A DNA stretch of 33,493 nucleotides from Candidatus Nanopelagicales bacterium (GTDB lineage Bacteria; Actinomycetota; Actinomycetes; S36-B12; CAIYMF01), in NCBI GenBank assembly GCA_025351185.1, contig JANXWJ010000160.1, positions 1 through 33,493 on the forward strand, given 5' to 3'. Under the pieces are notes generated by a model. The model was not told the DNA's origin and ran no database searches. It saw only the letters and a program-made list of their open reading frames with translations. The position numbers and the translations under genes are program-made. Below are positions 24,274-30,773 of the stretch, piece after piece (within the stretch, counting starts at the first letter, position 1; each line of letters begins with the position of its first letter).

Positions 24274-25172
24274 CAGTGCGGGCCCGAGACCGGTGCCGAG
24301 GAGTCGGTCGCGAACACCACGGGCACGTCGAAGGCCGCGCGACGCGACGCGCGCCGCAGCGCGACCAGCACGGCACGACCCGCGACGACCACGAGCGTCA
24401 CCGTCAGGACGGCGCGAGGGATGTCGAAACCGAGCGAGGTGGTGAGGTCGAACAGCAACCAGTGCCGGAGATTCTCCGTGATCGGGGCACCCGGCACGTA
24501 GGACAGCCCGGGCGGGAAGCCCGAGTCGCTCGTGAGGAACGGCCAGAACCACAGGTTGAGCACGAAGCCGTAGGCGATGCACGCCACCGCGGAATACCCC
24601 GCAAGGATCGCGATCTCACTACGTCCGGACGCACGCGGCAGAAGTCCGGCGCCGAGCCCGATCCACGCGGCTGCGAGCATCTGGAACGGCAGCCACGGGC
24701 CAACACCTCCGGTGACCAGCGCGGAGGAGAACATCCCGATCGCGCCGAGGCAGAACCCGAATCCCGGTCCGAGCGCCCGGCCGCCGAGCACCACGACGAT
24801 CCACATCGGTTCGAAGCCCGCGTGCCCGGAGCCGAAGGGCCGCAGCGCCGCAGCCGTCGCCGAGAGGACGCCCAGCAGGGCCACGCCCTTCGCGTCGAGG
24901 CCGCCGTCGGCGACGTCGGCGAGCACCACAGCGATGACGAGCGGCAGTATCAGGGCGAAGAGCCAGGGCGCATCGCTGGAGTGAGCCACGACGACCGAGC
25001 CGGACGACGCGAGCAACGGCCAGCCGAAGGCCATGATGCCGATGACGCTGGCGATCCCCACCACGACGGCAGTGCGCCGACCCATCCGGACCACCTGAGG
25101 ACGCGGCAGCGGAATCGCCTGTGTCTCCTGGGAATCCGACGGGGTCGACGGTGAGTCCGCGTGGATCGTCAC
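24273..25172 (-). CDS. ECF transporter S component, probable corrinoid-specific
   Basis: Substrate-binding membrane subunit of an energy-coupling factor transporter, 299 aa. After a polar N-terminus of ~30 residues come about seven hydrophobic segments, including the conserved stretch RPFGSGHAGFEPMWIVVVLGG and FMCxxGAIGMFSSALVTGGVGPWLPFQMLAAAWIGLGAGLLP-like sequence. The GTG at 25172 overlaps the ATPase stop (GTGA) and its own stop overlaps cobU, so it sits in the middle of a translationally coupled chain. The corrinoid specificity is inferred from the upstream cobalamin riboswitch and the downstream cobU/T/S genes; characterised ECF-CbrT transporters of lactobacilli take up cobalamin and cobinamide and are the closest functional model. 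Confidence 0.85.
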   Translation of the reverse strand: MTIHADSPSTPSDSQETQAIPLPRPQVVRMGRRTAVVVGIASVIGIMAFGWPLLASSGSVVVAHSSDAPWLFALILPLVIAVVLADVADGGLDAKGVALLGVLSATAAALRPFGSGHAGFEPMWIVVVLGGRALGPGFGFCLGAIGMFSSALVTGGVGPWLPFQMLAAAWIGLGAGLLPRASGRSEIAILAGYSAVACIAYGFVLNLWFWPFLTSDSGFPPGLSYVPGAPITENLRHWLLFDLTTSLGFDIPRAVLTVTLVVVAGRAVLVALRRASRRAAFDVPVVFATDSSAPVSGPH

Positions 25173-26800
25173 GAGGCCACCACCAGTGCAGCCGTGACCT
25201 CGGAGACGGTGAGCCAGGGCTGGGGTGAGAGCACCTTGCTCACTTGCGGCGCAAACATCGGCGACCCCACGACGACATCGGTCGCCGGGCCGTCGGCCAC
25301 GATCTCGCCGTCGGCGAGCACCACCACCCGGGTCGCCACCTCGGCCGCGAGCTCCACGTCGTGCGTCGCGAGCACCACGCAGTGGCCGTCGGCGGCGAGG
25401 TCGCGCAAGGTCGCGACCAGGCGGCGCTTGGCGGCGTAGTCGAGCCCGCGGGTCGGCTCGTCGAGCAGCAGCACGGGCGGCTCTGCGGCGAGCACGACAG
25501 ACAGTGCCAGTGCCAGGCGCTGTCCCTCCGACAGGTCGCGCGGATGGGTCGAGTCGTCGACCCCAGGTGCGAGACGGTCCAGGACGGCGCGCGTCGTGCC
25601 CGCCACGGCGGCGCAGTCGCGGTCCGACGCGGTGCACTCCGCACCGACGCTGTCGGCGACGAGCAGGTCGGTCGGTTCCTGCGGCACGAGACCCACCCGG
25701 CGGATCAGCTCACGCCCGCGCAGCCGAGAAGGCATCTCACCGCCCACAGACACCGCACCCGACGCGGGCACGTGCAGCCCGACGAGGGTCGAGAGCAGCG
25801 TCGACTTGCCGGCGCCGTTGCGCCCCATCACCGCGACGATCTCGCCTCGGTCTGCAGCGAGGGTGACGCCGCGCAGCGCGGGCACCGCGCCATGACGGAC
25901 CACCAGGTCGTCCACCGTGAGCGCAACCTCGCCGTCGAGGACGTGGAGGGTCGCTCGTGAGCGGCGTACGGCATCGTCGGCGAGCGGCGCAAGTCGTTCG
26001 CGCAGCGGCCCGGCGGCCCGGCGCGCGTCTCTCACCGTGAGGGGGAGCGGGTCCCAGCCCGCGAGGCGACCCAGCTCCACCACGGGCGGCGCGACCGGCG
26101 CGGTGACCATGATGTCGTGCGGCAGACCGACCTCCAGGGCCACGCCGCCGCCGTGCACGACGACCACGCGGTCGGCGTACTGCACCACGCGCTCGAGGCG
26201 ATGCTCAGCGAGGAGCACGGTGACGCCGAGGTCGTGCACGAGCCGTTGGAGTGCGGCCAGAACCTCTTCTGCTGCACCGGGATCCAGCGCCGACGTCGGC
26301 TCGTCGAGTACGAGCACCTGGGGGTGAGTCGTGAGCACTGCACCGATGGCGACGCGCTGCCGCTGACCGCCGGAGAGGGAGAGCAGCGGCCGGTGACGAA
26401 GGTCGGCGAGCCCGAGCAGGTCGAGGGTCTCCTCGACCCGGCGTCGCATGACATCCGGTGCGAGACCGATCGACTCCATGCCATAGGCCAGCTCGTCCTC
26501 GACCATGTCGGTGACGAAGCCGGACAGTGGGTCCTGCGGCACGATGCCGACGACGTCGGCGAGCTCGCGCGGTGGGTGCAGGCGGGTGTCGCGACCCGCG
26601 ACCGTGACACGACCCGACAGCGTGCCGCCGGTGAAGTGCGGCACCAGACCGTTGACGCACTTGAGAAGCGTCGACTTGCCGGTGCCGGTGCGACCGACCA
26701 CGAGCACGAGCTCACCCTCGGGCACATGCAGGTCGACGTGCGAGAGCACCGGTGAGCTGGCGCCGTCGTAGACCACGGAGACGTCCTCGAAGCGGATCAC
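25169..26800 (-). CDS. Fused double ABC ATPase of an ECF transporter (EcfA-EcfA')
   Basis: Two ATP-binding cassettes in one 543-aa chain power the ECF transporter. Cassette 1 (about 1-250): Walker A GRTGTGKST, signature LSGGQRQR, Walker B VLVLDEPTSALDP, switch AEHR. Cassette 2 (about 300-530): Walker A GRNGAGKST, signature LSEGQRLALA (Glu replaces the second residue Gly of the motif), Walker B PVLLLDEPTRGLDY, switch ATHD. All key residues are present, so both sites can hydrolyse ATP. The start is GTG 26800, overlapping the EcfT stop (GTGA); an open frame further upstream lies on top of EcfT and is not used. It works with the EcfT and S component encoded on either side. Confidence 0.94.
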   Translation of the reverse strand: MIRFEDVSVVYDGASSPVLSHVDLHVPEGELVLVVGRTGTGKSTLLKCVNGLVPHFTGGTLSGRVTVAGRDTRLHPPRELADVVGIVPQDPLSGFVTDMVEDELAYGMESIGLAPDVMRRRVEETLDLLGLADLRHRPLLSLSGGQRQRVAIGAVLTTHPQVLVLDEPTSALDPGAAEEVLAALQRLVHDLGVTVLLAEHRLERVVQYADRVVVVHGGGVALEVGLPHDIMVTAPVAPPVVELGRLAGWDPLPLTVRDARRAAGPLRERLAPLADDAVRRSRATLHVLDGEVALTVDDLVVRHGAVPALRGVTLAADRGEIVAVMGRNGAGKSTLLSTLVGLHVPASGAVSVGGEMPSRLRGRELIRRVGLVPQEPTDLLVADSVGAECTASDRDCAAVAGTTRAVLDRLAPGVDDSTHPRDLSEGQRLALALSVVLAAEPPVLLLDEPTRGLDYAAKRRLVATLRDLAADGHCVVLATHDVELAAEVATRVVVLADGEIVADGPATDVVVGSPMFAPQVSKVLSPQPWLTVSEVTAALVVAS

Positions 26801-27954
26801 GCCGCCACCCCCTCGAGCGTGACGGCAGCGGGCCCGAGATCGCGTACGACGGCGAGGCCCGGAGGCCGAGGCGCCACGACGCCGGCGGCAGCGCCCACCA
26901 CGATCGCCAGGGTCGGCAGCAGCGGAAGTGCCGGCCACGCGATCGGAGCGACCGGCCCCACGAGGGAATCGGGGGAGGTGACGGCCACCGCGATGATGAC
27001 TGTCGCCGGCAGCAGGCCCGCGACCGACACGAGCCACTCGGGAAGGGCCCACGGGTCGGGCCGATAGCGCGTGCGGATGCTGCGACGACCGGCAAGCACC
27101 ATCCCTGTCACACCGGCAAGCACGCCGATCACCAGCAACGGCAGGGCAACCAGGCCCGGAGTGCCTCCGTCGAGGAGCCCGTAGACACCGAGGCAGACAC
27201 CGACGACGCCGAGCAACAGGAGCACCGACGACGTGAGGCGCACGCGCCGCGAGACGGGCCCGGTGCGGCCGTAGCCACGCGAGTCCATGGCGGCCGCGAG
27301 GTCGACCGCGCGTTCGAGCGCGCCCTCGAGCACCGGCATCACCGATCCGACGAACGCTCGCACACCACGGTCGGGGCGCCCACGCAGGCGACGAGCAGTG
27401 CGGACCCGAGCGACATCGCCGACAAGCTGGGGAGCGAACGTCATCGCGACGACCACCGCGACACCGACCTCGTACAGGGCCGAGGGCACGCTGGCAAGGA
27501 GTCGCGCAGGGGAGGCGAGGGAGTTGGCGGCACCGATGCACGCCAGCATCGTGGCGAGCACCATCCCCTGGTAGACCGCCAGCAGCAGCTCCTCGGCGGT
27601 CACCGGGCCACCGATCGCCACGCCGGCAGCCCAGTCGGGCAACGGCACCGACGGCAGGGTGATGAGCACGTGCTCACCGACGCCGCTGCCGAAGAACACG
27701 GTGAACAGCACGCGGATCGCGATGATCACGAGCCCGAGCCGCAGGAACACCACGAACGACCGCGACCACGGGGCGTCCGGACGTCGCCGGGCCACCACCC
27801 AGCCGGCCACGGCGACGAGCAGCGCGAGCAGGATCGGGTTGGTGGTGCGGCTCGCCGCAGTCGCGAGACCGAGCGCCCACACCCACCACGCCCCGGGATG
27901 GGTCCACCGGGGCAGGGCGCGGTCACCGAGGGCGTGCGCGGTCCGACGGGTCAC
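26797..27954 (-). CDS. ECF transporter transmembrane protein EcfT
   Basis: Scaffold membrane subunit, 385 aa, that couples the ATPases to the S component. Five or more hydrophobic segments are visible together with the two basic coupling motifs of EcfT proteins: ARRLRG(RPDRG) and AAAMDSRGYGR. It is longer than average: about 130 residues beyond the coupling helix form four extra hydrophobic segments (LTSSVLLLLGVVGVCLGVYG onward). GTG 27954 overlaps the stop of the SCO2322-like gene and its stop overlaps the ATPase start. Substrate identity comes from the S component. Confidence 0.88.
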   Translation of the reverse strand: MTRRTAHALGDRALPRWTHPGAWWVWALGLATAASRTTNPILLALLVAVAGWVVARRRPDAPWSRSFVVFLRLGLVIIAIRVLFTVFFGSGVGEHVLITLPSVPLPDWAAGVAIGGPVTAEELLLAVYQGMVLATMLACIGAANSLASPARLLASVPSALYEVGVAVVVAMTFAPQLVGDVARVRTARRLRGRPDRGVRAFVGSVMPVLEGALERAVDLAAAMDSRGYGRTGPVSRRVRLTSSVLLLLGVVGVCLGVYGLLDGGTPGLVALPLLVIGVLAGVTGMVLAGRRSIRTRYRPDPWALPEWLVSVAGLLPATVIIAVAVTSPDSLVGPVAPIAWPALPLLPTLAIVVGAAAGVVAPRPPGLAVVRDLGPAAVTLEGVAA

Positions 27955-28925
27955 GTCGTACGGCCTCCCCGACGACTCGTCCACCACGCCGAACCCGCAA
28001 GGCCACCGATGACGAGCACCCCGGCGACGAGGCCGAGCGGCCCGGTCGACGACTGTTCGGTGGCGGCCGACGCCGGGGCCCCTGCGACGGCCGGCAACGT
28101 GGCCTCGTCGGGGTATCCGGCCGAGGCGGACTCCGACGACGTGGCCGTGGTGGTCGGCGGAGAAGCGCTCACCGTTGCCGGAATCGACAACGACGGCACC
28201 GACGATGACGGTGTGGTCGACGCCGTGACCGCTGCTGGGCTGGAGTTCGTGGTGCTCGATCGGCTCGATGAGCCGGCGCCGGTCGAGGCGATGGGGGTCG
28301 ACGAAGCAGAGCGGGTCGGAGTGCGACTCGGACTCGGCTTCGGGGTCGGCGCCGGGTCGACGACGATCGGCGCGCACTCCGAGCGGGGATAGCCGTCCAG
28401 CCCGCAGATCAGACCGTTCTGGTCACGGACGTGGACCACTGGCGTGGCCGTGCCGAACGCGGCGATGCCGCGCGCCGACGACGGCAGCACCAGGCACTCG
28501 ACCCGTGCGGTCGACGTCGTCGGCGGTTTCTCGCCGGGTGGGGCGTCCGACGCGGTTCCGTAGTCGATGACGAGCGCCACGCGCACCGAGCCGTCGGTCG
28601 GCTTCGCGGTGCTGCAGAGGTCGGAGTAGGTCGCGGACACCCGTGGCGTCTTGCCGCCGGACGCCGACGACGTCGCGAACCGCCAGCCCAGCACCCAGCC
28701 GTCGCCGACTCCGTGGCTGGCCGGGCCCTGCGACGCGAACTTCCAGCCGCTGTGCGGCCTTCCGGTGTCGGTGCCCCACCAGTAGGTCCAATAGCGATAC
28801 GCCAAGGCACTCGCCGGTGCCGCGCCCGCAACGAGCGCGCCACCAGCGAGCGGGAGAGCTGTCACGAGGCCGACGACGACGGCCGCGACGCGCTGCGCAG
28901 CCGTCGTACGACGCGATCCGATCAT
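27951..28925 (-). CDS. SCO2322-family secreted, membrane-anchored protein
   Basis: A 324-aa exported protein. Residues 1-40 are a signal peptide (basic start, hydrophobic core VAAVVVGLVTALPLAGGALV, AxA-type cleavage near ASALA). The mature N-terminal domain of about 150 residues is beta-like and aromatic-rich at its start (YRYWTYWWGTDTG) with four Cys (SDLCST, RVECLVL, LICGLDG, SECAP) that could make two disulfides. A Ser/Thr/Pro-rich stalk (~195-285) precedes a C-terminal membrane helix (LGLVAGVLVIGGLAGSAWW) and an Arg-rich tail, so the domain is displayed outside. The layout and flanking toroid and ECF genes match the SCO2322 family, of unknown function. It overlaps both neighbours by 4 nt. 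Confidence 0.8.
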   Translation of the reverse strand: MIGSRRTTAAQRVAAVVVGLVTALPLAGGALVAGAAPASALAYRYWTYWWGTDTGRPHSGWKFASQGPASHGVGDGWVLGWRFATSSASGGKTPRVSATYSDLCSTAKPTDGSVRVALVIDYGTASDAPPGEKPPTTSTARVECLVLPSSARGIAAFGTATPVVHVRDQNGLICGLDGYPRSECAPIVVDPAPTPKPSPSRTPTRSASSTPIASTGAGSSSRSSTTNSSPAAVTASTTPSSSVPSLSIPATVSASPPTTTATSSESASAGYPDEATLPAVAGAPASAATEQSSTGPLGLVAGVLVIGGLAGSAWWTSRRGGRTT

Positions 28926-30283
28926 GCGTGCGCACCTCGACGACGGGTCGTGACGAGGGCGAGCAGACCGAGCAGGACCAGGCCGCCACCGAGTCCGCCG
29001 AGCATGGCAGTCAGAGGGGAGGCGCCGGTCGGCGCGAGCCCACCGTTGCCGGTCGTCGACGTGGTCGTCGGTGACGCGGTCCTGGGGTCGCTCGTTGACG
29101 TGGTCGGGGTCGGGGTCGGTGTCACGGCCGCCGGGGCGGTCCGCATCGTCGCGCCGATCCTGGTGACGGCCGAGTCGATCGACGTGCTGGACGCTCCGCC
29201 GGCGAGACCGGCCAGCGCCACGACGCCGAGCAGGCCAGGCTGGTCGGTCGCGGCGGACGCAGCGTGAGCCTTGACCGCCTTCACGAGCGGCACGCCCGTC
29301 TGCGTCGCGAGCGTCGCCAGAGCGGCACCGAGCTGCGTGCTTCCGACGCCGGCAGCCGCGAGAGACAGTGCCGCCCAGGCGGTGTCACCGGCCGAGATCG
29401 TGCCCTTCTTGCGGGTGCCCGAGGCGAAGTCGAACTGCGGGATGGCGCCGCCGAACGCGTCGAGAACCCGAGCGATATGACCGGCACCGAGCTCGGCGGG
29501 GGTCGCACCGACGGCGGCTGCGGCCGGGACGCAGGTCTCGCGAGGCACGGTGGTGCCGACCTTCTGCGCTGCCAGCGGGAGCGACGCACCGGTGAGCGCG
29601 AGGGTCGCCTGCACGGATGCGGCGTCGTTGTCGGTGAGCCCGGTTCCATAGTCCTGGAAGGCGAAGCCGCCGTCACCGTCCGTGGCGACGCCCGTGCAGC
29701 CGAGCTGGAGGGACTGGAGGAACGCGGCTGCCGAGACACCGCCCTTGGTGACGGCGGTCGGCTTGCGGCCGTCGGCGTTGCTGGCGAACAGGACCACGGC
29801 CGTCGAGTTGGCATCGGAGTCGCCGCCGAGGAAGTAGGGGAATCCGCCGTCGGCCTTCTGCGACGCCAGGACCCATGCGAGCGCCTTGTCGGCGGCAGCG
29901 GTCTTGCCGATCGCACGGAGCGCGACCGAGGCGATGCCGGTCGAGTTGGTGTCCTCACCGGAGTACGTCGCGGGGTCGGACTTCGTGCAGGCGACCGACA
30001 CGTCGGGCCGATAGGCCTGGAAGCCACCGTCGGCGCACTGCTGACCGAGCAGCCAGGTGATCGACTCTGCGGGTGGGGTGCGGTCGACCGCAGCGAACGC
30101 GAGCAGCCCGAGCGACTGGCGGAACGCGCCGTCGTAGGTCGGGTCCTGGGAGCCGAAGAGCCCGACCTGGACCGGAGCCTTGGCGGTCGCCGCGACGGAC
30201 GGAACGGTCAGGGACGTGCCGAGTGCGGCCGTCGTGGTGACGGCGAGTGCGACGGCGGTGAGCCGACGGCGGGTGATGACCAC
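28922..30283 (-). CDS. Secreted alpha/alpha-toroid (prenyltransferase/squalene-cyclase repeat) protein with LAPTG sorting signal
   Basis: Exported 453-aa protein. Signal peptide at about 1-35 (ITRRRLTAVALAVTT core, AATA cleavage region). The mature domain (~38-385) has repeated helical units with DGGF motifs at 85-88 (CADGGFQAY), 145-148 (KADGGFPYF) and 204-207 (GDGGFAFQ), the mark of alpha/alpha-toroid proteins. Four Cys (83, 99, 196, 251) suit a secreted protein. A Thr/Pro stalk leads to LAPTG (416-420), a membrane helix and RRR: a cell-wall sorting signal of the LAxTG type used by class E sortases. Start GTG 30283 follows AAAGGA by 7 nt. It is the first gene after the cobalamin riboswitch. 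No catalytic Asp-rich cyclase motif is evident, so binding rather than cyclisation is likely; corrinoid binding is inferred. Confidence 0.82.
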   Translation of the reverse strand: MVITRRRLTAVALAVTTTAALGTSLTVPSVAATAKAPVQVGLFGSQDPTYDGAFRQSLGLLAFAAVDRTPPAESITWLLGQQCADGGFQAYRPDVSVACTKSDPATYSGEDTNSTGIASVALRAIGKTAAADKALAWVLASQKADGGFPYFLGGDSDANSTAVVLFASNADGRKPTAVTKGGVSAAAFLQSLQLGCTGVATDGDGGFAFQDYGTGLTDNDAASVQATLALTGASLPLAAQKVGTTVPRETCVPAAAAVGATPAELGAGHIARVLDAFGGAIPQFDFASGTRKKGTISAGDTAWAALSLAAAGVGSTQLGAALATLATQTGVPLVKAVKAHAASAATDQPGLLGVVALAGLAGGASSTSIDSAVTRIGATMRTAPAAVTPTPTPTTSTSDPRTASPTTTSTTGNGGLAPTGASPLTAMLGGLGGGLVLLGLLALVTTRRRGAHA

Positions 30284-30462
30284 GAAGGGTCCTTTCGGGA
30301 TGAGCGGCCACAAACCAAGCGGTCCGGACTGCTCCCCGGGGTGACGACGTAGGAAGCCCCCCGACCGGAGTCCACGAGTGGACTGGTGCGAGGGGCGAGA
30401 GATGGTGTGACGGACCGGGGACGGCCCGGGCTCCTGCCGTAGACCTCGACGGGTGAGCCTCT
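30284..30462 (-). promoter_or_regulatory. Expression platform and leader between riboswitch and toroid gene
   Basis: About 180 nt of untranslated leader without a gene. It contains the hairpin AGTCCA-CGAG-TGGACT (30369-30384), GC-rich self-complementary stretches around 30340-30345 and 30412-30430, and the ribosome-binding site AAAGGA (near 30290-30295). No T tract follows a hairpin, which argues for control of translation start, or Rho-type termination, rather than an intrinsic terminator. The exact switching structure is not resolvable by eye. Confidence 0.5.
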
Positions 30463-30607
30463 CGCGCCCGCCAGGTGCTCCGGCTTGCCGTCGCCACGCG
30501 GGTTTCCACGGGGATCGGCCTACGGTTGCGGGTTCAGCACCGGATTCGGACCGGCTTCCCCTGGACGTCAGACGCGTGATGTTCTGTTGTGGGGCTCACC
30601 GTACACA
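30463..30607 (-). ncRNA. Cobalamin (B12) riboswitch aptamer
   Basis: On the minus strand the conserved elements appear in order: GGTGAGCC (30600-30593); GGGAA (30560-30556); GAATCCGGTGCTG then AACCCGCAACCGT (30547-30522), the core signature of cobalamin riboswitches; and a B12-box-like 3' element AGCCGGAGCACCTGGC (30485-30470). The order, spacing and strand are right for control of the toroid gene starting at 30283. Riboswitches of this class normally switch genes off when adenosylcobalamin or a related corrinoid is abundant, so the operon should be made under B12 shortage. Boundaries are approximate. Confidence 0.92.
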
Positions 30608-30718
30608 CACCGACCCCCGGCTCGGGAACCACCACGGGAGCCGACGGTCGGACCCGGTCCGGACGGTGACCCGCTTCACTGCGCATCCTGTCGGAGCGCC
30701 ACCCGTGCGGAGCGCGCC

Positions 30719-30724
30719 TAGCAT
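30719..30724 (+). promoter_or_regulatory. Candidate -10 element upstream of the HMA-SafE gene
   Basis: TAGCAT ends 7 nt before a GTG at 30732 and 45 nt before the ATG at 30770. Transcription from it would start at about 30731, at the first codon of the possible mini-ORF. No -35 is evident. Confidence 0.45.
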
Positions 30725-30731
30725 GGGACGC

Positions 30732-30773
30732 GTGGGACACCTGGGACCGAGTGCCCCGGTCGGGTCGTCATGA
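30732..30773 (+). CDS. Possible leaderless 13-codon upstream ORF
   Basis: GTG at 30732 opens a frame reading MGHLGPSAPVGSS and stopping with the TGA at 30771-30773, which overlaps the ATG of the next gene (ATGA). The TAGCAT hexamer upstream would place the transcript start at this GTG, while the downstream ATG has no ribosome-binding site. This is the arrangement of a leader peptide coupled to its downstream gene. It is short enough to be chance. Confidence 0.35.
   Translation: MGHLGPSAPVGSS

Noticed and set aside
26801-27541. N-terminal extension of the double ATPase
   Set aside because: The open frame upstream of GTG 26800 overlaps EcfT completely and is Arg/Pro/Ala-rich; the ATPase domain starts right at GTG 26800, which overlaps the EcfT stop.
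28922-30283. The toroid protein as a terpene or squalene cyclase or prenyltransferase enzyme
   Set aside because: It is secreted and wall-anchored, no Asp-rich catalytic motif is evident, and no isoprenoid genes are nearby; only the repeat fold is shared.
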